In this document: positions 36,501 through 49,774 of the stretch, in pieces
How the letters are laid out: every line of letters begins with the position of its first letter
How positions within the stretch are numbered: the first letter of the stretch is position 1
Assembly: GCA_021397835.1 (NCBI GenBank)
Contig: JAJFZO010000168.1
Span: forward strand, 6,628,897 to 6,692,896
Reading direction: 5' to 3'
DNA: 64,000 nt
Origin: Moringa oleifera
Taxonomy: Eukaryota > Streptophyta > Magnoliopsida > Brassicales > Moringaceae
The notes under the pieces: generated by a model
What the model saw: the letters and a program-made list of their open reading frames with translations, nothing else
Databases searched by the model: none
Told to the model about the DNA's origin: nothing
Made by a program: the position numbers and the translations under genes

Positions 36501-38045
36501 GACCATGTAATTCAATATCAGTCTCAGCACCGCCATGACTACCTAGATTACTTGGGAGTTGTCCCTATATAGAAGAAAAGAGAAACAAAACTAATTGCAC
36601 TGAAGCAAAAGCAACTTTAAGAAAAGTAATAAAGAAATATTATAAGGAATTTGCTTATTGCCTGCTTAGAATCATGAACAGGTAATTCCATATTCTCCAA
36701 TGGCTTTGTTCGGGGTAGTAACTTCAACTTAGGTCGTTCTGATGCTTCTGTAGGCCCTGTTTGCTGCATGCCTAACCCACCAAACTTGCTATCAGAATGA
36801 GGTGGCTGAAAACCGTCAGTACAAGTTGCATATTTCCTCTCTTTAACTTCCGAATAAGCAGGCGCACGGGGGCATTCGTAATCTGGTAAATCCTTGCTCC
36901 CACTATGAAATCCTTCTTCAATGCTCAAATCCCTTTCCACATATCTTGCTAAAGTAGCATCAGAATATTCCCTACCACCAGTCACATCCATCCGGTTCTG
37001 AGCACCATAGTTCTTAGAACATATGCCACTTTCTGGTTCTGTATGCTTAATAACCTCAACATCTGTCTGATATTGAAGAGAATGCTTTGACTGCCATCTA
37101 CCCGAGGACACCTTTTCAAGCGCACTGGCATGCGCCAACTTTGAAATAGCAATTTGCCCAGACCAAGTAGATTGCATTGGCTCGGGAACACTCACTATCA
37201 CCTCCTTCCTCGGAGCCCAAGCATTTGGATGAGCTCCAGAAACAACATGCCCACTGGTAACTCCTACATCTTGAGGAATCACCCCAACAACAGCTGCATC
37301 ATTAGCTCTCCCAGGGTGTAAATTCCCAGCACCACTTGACAATGACGTTACTGGTGCCAATCCCTGTCTCCCTTGTATCCTCCCAGTTGAAGCAGACTCA
37401 GATTTCAGCTCCACACGACTTCCCAGGCCCCGAAAACTGTCATCATTAACCATTTTGCGTGGAGCCGAGAGCCCATCTAATGGCTTGCGTTCATCCTCAT
37501 CAAAATTCCGGCCAATACGTGCTGTATGAGTAAGAAATGGGGTTTTATCATCTAAATGCCTCGTTGCAGGGGAAGAATTTGGCCGAGGGCGATGATCGGA
37601 CCGGCCCACGGGGTTTCCCCATGATGCTGATCTATCATAACCAGAACGATCTGAAGTCCTAACGACTCTGCGCACGAAATCAACGAAAAAATCAACTAGG
37701 GTTTTCACTTGCAGATCTAGTGACTCCAACTATCCATGCTAATAGACCAGAGGATTACACTTAAAATTACAATTCAAGTTAGATAACTAAATTGACGGCT
37801 CAGATCTAAGATTATGATCAAATGAAAAATCCGATTATAACAAGAACTTGATATACCAAAATATTAATAAAAAAGATTAAAATTTTTTAATGCAATTCCA
37901 ATAAAAAATGAAAGAGAAATAACAACGAGGAAATTGGTACTTACACACCAGGAGCAGATGGGAGAGGGAGATCAGAGGGGATAGTGCCGCCATGGAAGTC
38001 CTTGAGGGTCATAGTATTGCCACTGAAAGCTTTCTTCTTCGACAT
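33577..38045 (-). CDS. Plant-specific protein with paired RPKL motifs (eIF4B-like motif), six exons
   Basis: Exons on the minus strand: 38045-37945, 37667-36662, 36564-36371, 34473-34437, 34252-34185 and 34048-33577; total 1878 nt, 625 residues, with consistent phases. It opens with MSKKKAFSGNTMTLKDFHGG and DLPLPSAPG, then a long Ser/Arg/Gly-rich region that looks disordered. Two copies of a motif RPKL.L.PR..PLE occur at residues 345 and 411, on either side of the exon 2/3 border; a similar motif occurs in eIF4B-type translation factors. FGGARPREL and VLKERGIND follow, then a charged region with a Gln run. The C-terminus has a conserved-looking ELAQAFSRSFSHP and MPFSRLMSTAAKQ. I know such proteins only as uncharacterised or 'hydroxyproline-rich' plant proteins. 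Intron 2 appears to use a GC donor (CAG|GCAATA). Intron 3 is long, about 1.8 kb. Confidence 0.85.
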
Positions 38046-39618
38046 CCTCTTTCCTCCCCAAAACTCCCTTTCTCTCCTTCTCTCTCTATGAAACGGAACT
38101 GCGCTATGGATATACAATCAAATACCGATAGAGAGAGGAGGACAAGAAGAAGAAGAAGAAACGGGAACCCCCGATTCCCGCAGATGACTACAGCAAAAGA
38201 TATAAAAGCAAGAGAAGAAGCACCGGGGCCAGGTTTTGGGGGCTGCCTCTACTCATGGGCCATCTGGGTCTCTACAATAGGGCTTTACTCTGTGTTCTGT
38301 TCCCCTCTGTATCACTGTATGGTTCTTTTGATTCCAATAGCATTTATTTAGTATTTTTAAATATCTTTTTCCCCTTTTATAGAAATAAAACAGATGTTCC
38401 ACATTAGTTACTCCTTTTTTTCAATATAAATTTCAAAAATAAAATAAAAGTTTATAACGCAATAAGAAATGTGAAATTGTTAAAAAAAAAAAAAAGTAAA
38501 TCCTCACTTATGCTTAAATCAATGTTTATAAATTCTTAGTTAGGAAATTAAATTCAATAAAAGGAGATTAGAAGATCTAGAGAAAAGTTTTTTTTTTTTT
38601 TTTTGCCTACGAAATTCTATCTTAATAGAAATCTAGTAATTTATTTACAAGAAAAATCATATAAAGTTTAGATTTTTTTTTTTACTCTTTTTTCAATCAA
38701 ACCCTCAATTTTAAAAATATCCAATCAAATCCTATCATTTTGATTTTGTTCATATCAAAATTTTCATCTAAATAATTTCAATCACATTACTAATTTTTTT
38801 TAATTTAAAGAATGGGAAAATGGGTTTTTTCCTAGTGAATACATAAGGCAAACAACAACACATAGGGATTATTGATCAATTTTCCCAATTTTGATAAGCT
38901 AAACACTCTTTTGCCCTCGCTATGCTATCCTTGTGATTCCTAAAAAATGGGCTTTTGCACATGGATTATTCTTTTTTAGGTGTTGGATGTTGTCTCTGTT
39001 TTGCACTTGTTTCCTTCCTTGCTCTCTGTAAAAGGCAAACTTTTTTTAAAAAAAATAAAATAAAATCTTTCAAAGAGGAAGTCAACCTGTCTGTGATGCA
39101 CCACAAATGGATTTTCATATAGATTGGATAAAGTCCCTTAATCTGGGTATCCCTCTTTTTGAGTAGATAAGGATGAAAGGGTGGTGTAATCTCCAAATAA
39201 TTCATTCTGCCTGGTGGGGATTGTAAAAGATATTGTAATAATTTTTTGTTAGATATTTTAAAAATATTTAATAAATATAATTTATTAAAGAGTCCAATTG
39301 TTCAACTGGATCAATTGATGGTGTAAAATTTACCCATTGGAAAGAAAAACTTTTGTCTCTTCTCATCATATTAAAGATATTACCACATTGGTGCCCGAAA
39401 GAAAGAAGCGATTAGGGGTCAAATAGTTTTTATGATCTTTACATTACCATAAAGTCTCAAAAGCTGAAAAGGAAGATATTGTTAAATTTCTTATTTTAAA
39501 ATTTTTTGAGTTCTCTTTGAAGGATACAAAGCCTATTCTTAATCAAATACATGAGTCAGCAAATTCTAATATAAAACTTTGTAAGTTGTGGATTGAGATT
39601 TTTGAATCATTTCAAGTT
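38046..39618. other. Intergenic region
   Basis: Begins with the promoter and leader of the minus-strand gene (CT/GA-rich at 38050-38160). The remainder is AT-rich with poly-A/T tracts at 38480-38495 and 38588-38604. No gene is supported. About 120 bases before the TPS fragment are open in one frame (39510-39620) but match nothing I recognise. Confidence 0.5.
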
Positions 39619-40082
39619 CTTAATATCATTCACTGCAACAATTCTTCGGCTCTGGGATGACTTGGGGAGTGCCAAGGTATCTTGATCAGGAGTTAAACAT
39701 CAGATGTTATATAGGTAGATATATTAATTGTAAGAGCCAATTGTTGATTGAAATCCATTTGGTTAAATCTGTCTCAGGATGAAAATCAAGATGGGTATGA
39801 TGGGTCTTATCTAGAATACTACATGAAGGAACATGGCTCCACAGTTGATGATGCAAGAAAGCAAGTTATCAGTCTGATTTCAGATGCCTGGAAAGGCCTG
39901 AATCAGGAGTGCCTGTACCCAAATCCATTTTCAGCATCTCTTACCAGGGCATGTCTTAATCTTGCAAGAATGGTGCTTTTGATGTATAGTTATGATGATA
40001 CCATGGCCTTCCAAGTCTTGAGGAGTACATGAAGTCTCTTCTCTATGAAAATGCATCCAGTAAAGTATCTCAAAGATGGAAG
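39619..40082 (+). pseudogene. TPS-g terpene synthase 3' fragment (copy C)
   Basis: Homology to the intact terpene synthase starts abruptly at 39619, inside its exon 6, and covers the exon 6 end (to 39676), the whole last intron (39677-39775) and exon 7 to the stop region. The intron differs from copy B by only about two bases, so this is a recent DNA-level copy, not a retrocopy. One base is missing near 40000 (GATGATACCATGG against GATGACAACCATGG), which shifts the frame before the natural end. The fragment lies about 20 kb from its source and in the opposite orientation. It has no catalytic DDxxD exon and cannot be functional. Confidence 0.92.
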
Positions 40083-42276
40083 ACTGTCATTGTTCCATTC
40101 TGTCACAGAATAACCCTACGCTGTAATAAATATGGAGAAGTAGGTAAACTGTTCCAGTGTACATAGATAAAAATCTCAAGTTACATGTATCATTAGCTGA
40201 ATATTACTTGTCTTTTGCTATGTCTCCTATGCTGCATGTGGTCTTTAATATAGACTATCCTCCAGATATAAGATGATATGAGTGGCTCATTAAATCCTCT
40301 CAACCAGTTGGTATTTATTTTAGAATAAGAGATTTTCTAATCATATGAGTGAGTACTATAACTTTTTTTAAAAAACAATTTTTTTGATAATTTATTATAT
40401 TAATATGATAAAAAATAAACAAAAAAATTTAATATAAAAACATATATTTCATTTTTGAAATAACATTTGAAACCTATATAGTGGTCAATTACTTAATCCT
40501 TGATGTTGTAACTCCAATAACTTTAGCTGAAAGACCACAAGTACCATGTCGGCTACATAATTAAGCTATAACTGACATGACGAGACAGCAGCATACAGAG
40601 CCAGATCAAAGGTAGTCTAAGTCCATTGAAGCTTTATATGCAACGAGACTCATCAAACACTAGTCCTACATTACATTACAGGCCATCTCAATTGTTTTTT
40701 TTTTAATATTTATATTTTATATATTTTACTTATTATTTATATAATATATTAACTATCATTATATCAATAATAATTTATATTTTTGCATTGGTAAACATAA
40801 TATTATCTTTTTTTTTACATGATGTATTATAATTTTAGCTCATTTTATCGTGAACTTGAATTGTATAATGGATATCAATGAATGATATTTGATTTTCATA
40901 CCAACAAAAATATGATGTTGCCTCCACTTATAGATATTCTCTTTCAAATCATCTTAATGAAATCTTTTTATGATTTTAAAATTTATCTATAAATTATATT
41001 TAAAATCATTTAATAAATTAAATTTTAAAAATAAAAATTTATGAACTTATATCAAAATAAACTGTAAATAATAACCACTAAAATATATTTTTTAATAATT
41101 AATTTTATAATTATTATGATATATTTATCAATAAAGATAATAATAAAATTCATGTAATACATATGAAGATAATTGTCATATATAATTAATAATTGTTATT
41201 AAAGATTTGCTTTGTTGCAGTGTGCTTGAAAAAATAATTTGTTTCAACATCTAAGTCACAATTTTTAGCTCGCATGGTAGAGAGTTATCTAAATCGTAAT
41301 TGGTTAGACCTTGACTTTTCAATACTTCCAATTCAATATGATGGGGCTTGACTTTTCAATATTTTTAATTTAAACAATGATTTAGTTAATAATGATGGTG
41401 CTATTATTTTAATTATAATATTTAATTTGTAAATATGTGATTAATTTTGAAAAATATTTATGAATAATTTTTAATAATTTAAAATATATTTAAAATAAAA
41501 ATTATATAAAATTTTGAATTATATTTTATGTTATTAAATAAACATTACTATTTAAAAAATGGTAAACTAAATCTTAACCTATTAATTTGGATCAAATTAG
41601 ATCTTGGTTGAAATAACTTTAAAAAAATCAAGAGAATTTTTGTGGTTCAAATGCTTAAAAATTGAGTAAAAAAATTCTACATTCCATTTCAAGTTTATTT
41701 TTAAAATTTAAATAAATTCAACTCACAAGTTATTTATTATGATTTTTTTTTAAAATGTTAACATTGCAATTTTTTTAAAAATATATTTTTAATTCTTAAA
41801 TTTTTTTTGTTATTATGATAATTTGTGATGGTATTATTTTTTTATGTATAAAAAAATTTAAAATAAAATTCATCGCTATTAGAAAATTTGAAAATAACAA
41901 CAAAAATTAACAACATAGATAATTAATCATTAGATAATAATAACAGATTAATGATAAAATTGTTATAAAATTAAAATTTTAACTTAACGATTAATTAATA
42001 ATAGATTAATGATAAAATTTAGTGAAAAATAAAAATATTTTATTTAAATTTATTTTTAATTTATTAATTTTATTTTTATTTTAAAATATTATTGAAAAAT
42101 CTCAATATTGATTGCTAGCCAACCAGTAACATGCACTTGGTGCTGGGGCTAATGGCTGCCTAACGACCAAAGCAGTGTCAATCGCAAGGCAACCATAATT
42201 GCTAGGGTTAACTGACAGTTTAGCGACCACCTAGGCTTGGTTGTGAAGCAGTCATGGCTGTTAGGCTTCTTTGCAG
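40083..42276. other. AT-rich intergenic region left of the hAT element
   Basis: Strongly AT-rich from 40350 on, without a gene. The last 170 bases (42105-42276) are more GC-rich and share short phrases such as TAGCGACCA/TAGCGACTGAC with the DNA on the other side of the hAT element, which suggests the hAT inserted into an older repeat. Confidence 0.5.
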
Positions 42277-45200
42277 TAGGATGAGCAAAATTCAGTTAAA
42301 ATTAAAAAAATTAAAAAAAAATCGAATTAATTTTAGTTTATTTAATTTGATTTTTTCAGTTTTTGATTATAAAGTAATTTAAAAATTGATTTTCTTGATT
42401 TTTTGGTTAATTTTAGTTAATTTTTTTTAAAATCGAATTAACCAAAAAATCAATTTTTTATTTTAATAATTAATTAATTTTATTAATTAATAAATAATTA
42501 ATATTTATTTTCTTTCAATTACTCTTCAAAAGGGTAAATTGGGATTGGGCAATCGAGAAAACAAATAAACAGTCTTCTTCCTTTTATTTCAATTTGAGTA
42601 TTTGACAAACCCTAACCTAACCCGTCACCGACTCACCATGCCCATCTATCTTTCGAAGTTTCGAGAATCAAAATAGTCGTAGCCATCGACACCACGCACG
42701 TATTCGGTATTGGTAATCAATTAAACCGCTCAATCCCTTAGGCTTGATCTTCTTTCTCTTCAATTTGAATCATCCCGAGAGTAACATCGCAGCCACACCA
42801 CAGCCACACTCACACCACGCACGTATTCGGTAATTGATCAAACCACTCAATTGCTTAGATATGATTTTCTTTCTCTCCAATTGGAATCTTTTCGATAGTA
42901 ACGTCGCAGCCACAACGCAGCCACACTTCCTCTTTTTTTTTTCTTTCAACTTAAGAAGCCGTAACCGTAACTTAATCCATGCACCGTGTGGTCGTGTTCA
43001 TTTATCTTGGAGAATCAGCAGCATCACAGCGACACCCACGCCACCCATACGCATTCGGTGTTTCCTTATGCCAAATCTTCTTTCTTTTCAATTTTAATTA
43101 TTTCAATAGTAGCATGCATTATCTTGCTCTTTAATCTTTCAAATTTTCAAATCCTAATTTGTAACAATTACATTTAAAATTAAAAATTAGATCATTTTTA
43201 TGGATTCCCTTTTTGTATTTGGGTAAGTATTATAAATTGTTTTATGTATTAACACTTTTTCTTTATATATGTGGTATGTATTAGCTATGACATGTAAGGT
43301 ATAATAATTCCAGTATTGAAAATTAAAGAGTTAATTTTTTTAATTCATTTTATTTTTGCTTTATATTTTTTGTTTGAATCTTTCTTGATATAATTTAAAG
43401 TTGTTAATTATGTTTTTTTGTAGTAATTCATAATCATATTTTGAAAGGTAGTGGTATTAACTATTACTATTGCAATGAATTTTTGTGTAACGTAGTATTA
43501 CTATTAAATGTTTTAGAATTTTATCTAACTATTGAAAAGTATTATTACTAACTATTTTTAATTGTTATTTATTTCAGAAATTAAAAGATGTTAACTAGAA
43601 GTAATGATGTAAATCCTGTGCCTAATGTCACATAACCAGATTCAATTCATCCATCATCTGTAAGTTCTAAATTGAAGAGGAAAGTGTTTAAGCCCAAATC
43701 AAAAGTTTGGGAACACTTCATTAAATTTTTTGATGAACAAGGTGAGCATAAAGGTAGATGTAATTATTGTGATAGAGAGTTTTTTGCTGACTCTAGAAGA
43801 AATGGAACAACTGCATTGAAAGCTCATATGGGTACTTGTAAGAGGAGAACAAATGTTAGTGTTGATTCTAGTCAAACTGAATTGGTTTTTGAATCTAGGA
43901 GAGATGGATCTTTAGGTAGTTGAAAGTTCAATCAAGATGCCATTAGAAAGGGTATAGCTGAGATGATCATTGGATGAATTACCTTTCAAATTTGTGGATG
44001 GTAAAAGTTTTCGGCGTTGCATGTCACTTGCATGTCCTAAGTTTCGTATGCCTTCATGATGGACTATAGCTAGAGATTGTTATCAGCTTTATAATGATGA
44101 AAAAGTTAAACTGAAACAGTTTTTAAGATCATCCAGTGTAAGAGTATCTCTCACCACAGACACATGGACTTCAGTGCAAAGAATTAATTATTTGTGTCTT
44201 ACAGCTCATTTTGTTGATAAAGATTGGAAATTGAACAAAAAACTATTAAACTTTTGTCCTATTTCTAGTCATAGAGGTGAGGCCATCGGAAAAGTCATTG
44301 AGAAATGTTTGCGTGATTGGGGGATTGATCAGATTTTTACTGTTACAGTCGATAATGCTAGTTCTAATGATGTTGCAATCTCATACTTGAAGAAAAGATT
44401 GAATAATTTAAGAACTTGCATTCAAGAAGGAAAATATCTTTATTTAAGATGCATTGCGCACATTCTTAATCTCATTGTTACAAATGGATTAAAAGAAATG
44501 AATGAGTCAATTGCACGAGTTAGAGAGGTGGTTAAATATGTGAAACAATCACCTGCAAGGTTGGCCAAATTTAAAGAATGTGCTTTAGTTGAAAAAATTG
44601 AAAGCAAAAGTTTATTGTGTTTGGATGTTAGCACTAGGTGAAACTCCACTTACTTGATGTTGGATGCAGCTCAAAAATTTGAGAAGGCTTTTGAGGTTTT
44701 TGATGATATTGATCCACATTATAGAAATGAGTTGATAATAGGAGATGGGTTGCCTGAAAAAAAGGATTGGGAAACTATTAGGAGGTTTTATCTTTTCTTG
44801 CAACAATTTTATGAACTAACAATCAAAGTTTTAGGTTCTTCATATGTCACCTTTAATAGTTTTCTTGATGATATTTGTAATGTTTATACTACTTTGCGTA
44901 ATTGGGAAACACATTCTGATATTGAGTTAAATGCAATGGAAAAAAAAATGAAAGATAAGTTTGATAAGTATTGGAGAAATGTGAAGAAGATGAATATACT
45001 ACTTTATGTTGCTTCTATTCTTGATCTTAGAAAAAAGCTTGAGTTTGTCAACTTTTACTTTTTGGAAATGTATGATATGGAACAACCTTCAATGATGACT
45101 AGTAATATGAAAAAAGCAGTTGAAGAGTTGTTTGATGGGTACAAAAGAAGTTTGCAACCTCAACCTCAACATGAACAAGTTGGTGAAAGCAGTCAAGTAA

Positions 45201-46641
45201 GCCAAATTGCAGAGGGAAATGAATTAAGATTGAAAAAGGAGAGACAAGTTCTTTTATCTAAGTTCAAGAGATATAAGAAAGAGATCGAAAAAGAAGAAAA
45301 TAAATCAGAATTGGATAGATTTTTAAGTGAAGAGGATGCAAAAGATGATGATAACTTTGATATTCTTGATTGGTGGAAACTTAATAGTCATAGGTTTCCT
45401 ATTCTTTCCCATATGGCTTGTGATGTATTGGCAACTCCTATATCTACGGTTGCTTCTGAATCTGCTTTTAGCACCGACGGACGTGTACTTGATACATATA
45501 GGAGTTCATTAACTCCTAAACTTGTACAAGCCCTTATTTGTGCTCAAGATTGGTTACGTGGATCTCCATGTTTCGATGCCATTGAAGAAGACTTGGTAGA
45601 GCTTGAGAAACTTGATATGGATAATTATTTTGTTTATTTGATTATTTTATATTTTTTAATTACTAATCTTTATTGTTTTCTTAATACCAAATTTGATTAT
45701 GTGTTTATAGATTTGTCAAAAATTACATTGGATGCTACAATTGATTAGTGTAAAAGTGCATTGTTATTTCAAAGTAATTTCTTTTATCACTATTAGTTTC
45801 ACATCTTATATAGTTGAGATTTTGGTGGTGGATTAATTTTCATTTTTTGATTTTTTTAATTGATTGATTATCATAAAAGAGAAATATTAGTTATTAAGAT
45901 GTTATATGTGAAGGCTAAATATTGTTTGCATATAATCTTATCATATAATAGTTTTGCAGTATCATATCAACTCATTTAGGAGGAGCTTCATTTGGATAAG
46001 TTTTTGTCATATTAATATATAAGAATGCACTTATTTCTTTTTTGACATTTTTATATTTGTTTTTTTTTTTTTGCTTTTCAGGCATCGGATTAGTTGAAAA
46101 AAACTTTTTGAAAGAACTAAAAGCAAAATAGAAAAAACAAGGATTGCAATTCCAATAAAATGTTCCTTTTGATGTTGTTAATTTGATAAGTACTAATGTA
46201 TCATATACCAGTTATATTTTGATAATTTTTTTTTTATGATTAAAAGTTTTTATATTCTAAAAGTTGTTATTGATGTATAAAAAATTTTAATTTTTATATA
46301 TAAAAGATGCCGATTTTCATGTAAGTATATATAAAAATATTATTAGAGTAAAGTTTAATTATATTTTTCATCTATATGAACAGATTGTTAATGATATATC
46401 ATATATATTTAATTTGTAAATTGTTATTAAGATTTAAAATAGTTTAAAAGTAAAAAATATAAAATTTAAACCTAAATAAATTTTCGGTTTATTCGGTAAC
46501 CGATTGAAAAAAATTCGGTTTGATTAATTCAGTTATCTTTTAAATACGGTCGGTTTCACTTAAATTATAAAAAAATTTGGTTAATTTGGTTTTTAAAATT
46601 TTCAAACCGAATGAACCAAAATAATCGAATGCTCACTCCTA
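42277..46641 (+). mobile_element. hAT DNA transposon, defective (left palindrome arm)
   Basis: About 4.37 kb. The ends carry short inverted repeats: TAGGATGAGCAAAATTC at 42277 and, on the opposite strand from 46641, TAGGAGTGAGCATTCG. The flanking octamers CTTTGCAG (42269-42276) and CCTAGCAG (46642-46649) match at 6 of 8 positions, as expected for an aged 8-bp hAT target duplication. Subterminal regions are AT-rich with repeated AAATTCGGTT-type phrases on both sides. The transposase remnant is listed separately. The internal sequence is mirrored in the right arm. Confidence 0.85.
43672..45748 (+). pseudogene. hAT transposase remnant (BED finger, hAT dimerisation domain)
   Basis: The N-terminal piece (43672-43923) is a BED zinc finger with CNYCDREF and the following HMGTC, as in RICESLEEPER/ZBED-type proteins. 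The central RNase H-like region covers 44174-44641, with DTWTSVQR before LTAHFVDKDW, then TVDNASSND and CIAHILNLIV. The C-terminal piece (44654-45748) ends with the hAT dimerisation domain: FDILDWWKLN, FPILSHMACDVL, STVASESAFSTDGR. Breaks: stop at 43921, one extra base near 43973, stop at 44057-44059 and TGA at 44639-44641. The same breaks occur in the right-arm copy, so they are older than the duplication. It cannot make transposase. Confidence 0.9.
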
Positions 46642-47925
46642 CCTAGCAGACTAGCGACTGACATTGCATTACTTACTGGTTATCATAGCTAGTGACCATC
46701 ACCTCCGACTATCGATAAGATCCTTTAAAACTAGACTGGATGCTCTGGTTTCTTTTCGTTTTCATGGGCACCGTTGGCCCTTCTCCCTCCCAAATTTCTC
46801 TTGCAATTCGACTCTCTTTTTCTTACTTTTTCTCGTCGACCATAGCTATCCTCTTTGCTTCTTTCCATTGTTCTCTGCCCCATTTTCTCTATCTTGAACG
46901 ATCATCTTCTCCTTCTCTCCGTGAGGCTACTGCTCTCTTCGCTTGATTGTTTTTACATGTAATTATAAAAATTTTGGTTAGTGATATATTAATGATTGGA
47001 AGATCCTCTTCACAAAGTATGCTCACACTAAAATAAAATTGGTTTTTAGAGGTAATTGTTTAGCAACCGTTGTGGTAATTACCGCTACATCTATTAGTAA
47101 AAATTCTTTTATCGTACCTTTAACATCAAATAACTACTAATAATAAATATACAATGATAATTGTAAACATTAGCCATTAAAATACATATATTTTTTTAAG
47201 TTATTATTTACTATTACTTTTAAAATAAATTTATAACTTTTTTAAAAATTTTAAATATCAAAATTTATATTAAATTAATTAAATGATTCAAGTATAATAA
47301 AATAGTATTTATTAAATCATACTTAAAACTAAGCATACATTTATAAAAATTAATAATGTAAATTAAAGTTAAACAGTTATTATATTTTAAAAATATTTTT
47401 ATTATTAAGGTATGGAATATAAAAATAAGAATATTGTTTTAATTTACTTGTCATATTTTTTAAAAAATATTAAATTTAATTTTAAAATAATTTTTTTATA
47501 ATGGAGTTTTTAAATTTTTTTAATTTGAAATATCACATTTAAAATGAAGTTGGCCGGAAAGAGCAAAAAAGTTGAATCTGATTGCATTCTTCCAGATTAT
47601 ACATTCAAAACATTTCAATGGCCATTAAAACTTTTTTATGTTGTAGTGTCCTCACTATACAAAATTGAAGGGACATACTTCACCCAATAATAACGACAAA
47701 GATAATGATTATTATTCCGTTAAATTTTTACAATTGTGAATGATATGCTAATTCAAAATTGAGCATTTAAACTGGTCTTATTTATGAAATTATTTCTTAA
47801 AAAATGTTACATCTCTCGTATGTACATTGGCTTGATGTAAAAGCAAGGGCCTTGGTTGAAATTTGTTCTATTACAATTTTATTTTTATATAATTCAATTT
47901 AGGTGGTTTATAATTATTTTAATAT

Positions 47926-47959
<34 letters not shown>

Positions 47960-49738
47960 CTTATAACACAATCTTATTAAAAATGAATTATAAATAATTA
48001 AATTAAATTTTTATGAGAATCAAATTAGTTAAATATTAATTGTTAGTGTATAGTAATTATATGTTAATAAATTTAGTTTATATTATATTAATTAGATAAT
48101 AATTTAATTAAATTATAATTTGAGATAAATAATTTAATTATATATTTTTTATAAAAATTAAATTAGTTAGACATTAATTATTAATGTAAATGTAATTTTA
48201 TATGTTAGTTAGATAATAGGTTAATTAGATTCTAATCTCACTTCTATCATTCAACTCTATTTTACAACTTATTTTATTCTGACTTACAATACCCTTTCAT
48301 TAAATAACAGGATAGCAACTGACTTATCAATATATATGCATAAGATAAGGATACCTGAAATTTTAAAGAGCAACGTCTTTAATTTCAACCACTCATTTTG
48401 TCGGTGAAATTCTCTCTTCAAGATATATATTAAAGATTCTCCACAGCGCCCTAAATGACACCAAAGGAAGCAACAGCTGTCCCTTGACTGATGACATTTA
48501 TGACAAAATCCAAGAAGGTTACCCTTTTTTGTTTTCTCCACAATTCTCCATCGGATTGCATTAATGAGCCATTACAGAGACAACCACTTCCACAATCTCC
48601 ACACCCATTTCCGTCCAAAAAGCTGAAGCTCTATGTTGTCCAGAAAAATAAAGCTATGATTTCGTGTCTTTTTCACGTTTAAAACATCGGACTTACGAAG
48701 AATTGCCTTCCTGTCCCACGTGTTCAATGCCCAATGTTTACACACCACCGGTACTTATAGGAGCAGACTCTTAATTGTTCCTCCAAAAACCAGCTAAGCA
48801 AAGATAGAGACGGAGACACGTATAGGAAGAAGACAAATATTTTTAATTACTTAATATATAGTTATAATGATTTTAATTTATTATCAACCATATACAATCC
48901 TTCATGCTGCCATCCATATATAGCATATTTCTTCCAAACCAAATCAAAGGCTACAGATTTCGTTAGTTTTGATGAACGTATAAATCTAACATTACAAAGA
49001 AAAATTTGAACAAATAATATTTACAGTACAGAATGACGTTTTATAATAATACCATGATTCATTAAATCCTTAACTTGTGAAGAGATATATAATGGACCAC
49101 CATATATAATTTAGCACTAACTTATTCTGATAACGACAATGCGCAAATTTTCAATGTTAGGACCAGTTACAAGAGGGAGAAAGTTTCTCCAAAGAGAAGA
49201 GGAAAGTAATTAGGGCACTGTACTTCATTTTCGTAGCTTATGTAAAATTCTTATGAAGTTGGAATCTGTAGGTGCATTTTGCAACTTGAAAGGGAAATTC
49301 TTGATTGCCATCATCTTTTTTTTTTTTTTTCCTTTTTTTCCAGGGAAGAGAAAGGGTACTTGGTAGCTTTTAGACTTAGAAGGTACAGCTTTTGATTACT
49401 GCATGGAATTCTTATAAAGTTGATGCTGTTAACATGCAGGGTTTGTACCCTCTTTACTCATTTCACTTCTAAAAGATTTCTTTGACACTAATCATGACAG
49501 CGGGGGAAAAAAAAAAAAGAAGGAAAATTATTTTCTTCGTTCCCAGTTGATTTTTGTCATACTCAAAATTTGTCATGTAGTGTTTTTTTTCTATCCAAAG
49601 GGCATGATTTTTCAGAGACCCCTGGGTTGGGTGTACATGGATGCTTAATTATAGGAGAAGTGTCAGTGAAAATAAAAAGCAAATATATATATTGATAGAG
49701 ACATGGATATTTAGAATACTGAATGATATTATGTTCTG
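46642..49738. other. AT-rich spacer between hAT and copia elements (left arm)
   Basis: No supported gene. It includes a pyrimidine-rich stretch at 46760-46930, a (TA)n repeat at 47925-47960, poly-T at 49316-49330 and poly-A at 49507-49518. Small open frames are kept in both arms only because the DNA is duplicated. Confidence 0.6.
47925..47960. repeat. (TA)n microsatellite, left arm
   Basis: TA run with one C interruption. It differs in length by about three bases from its mirror at 58762-58796, one of the few length differences between the arms. Confidence 0.85.
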
Positions 49739-49774
49739 TGTTGAATATGTGTGAAGATAATTTTATCCACAAAA

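Noticed and set aside
46664..46946. Small frames in the arm spacers, repeated as mirror pairs (also 48284-48682, 49563-49772)
   Set aside because: Their 'conservation' is only the palindrome; composition is that of pyrimidine-rich or AT-rich noncoding DNA.
47925..47960. TA repeat considered as a CRISPR-like or origin-like array
   Set aside because: It is a plain microsatellite without spacer structure; the genome is a plant nuclear one.
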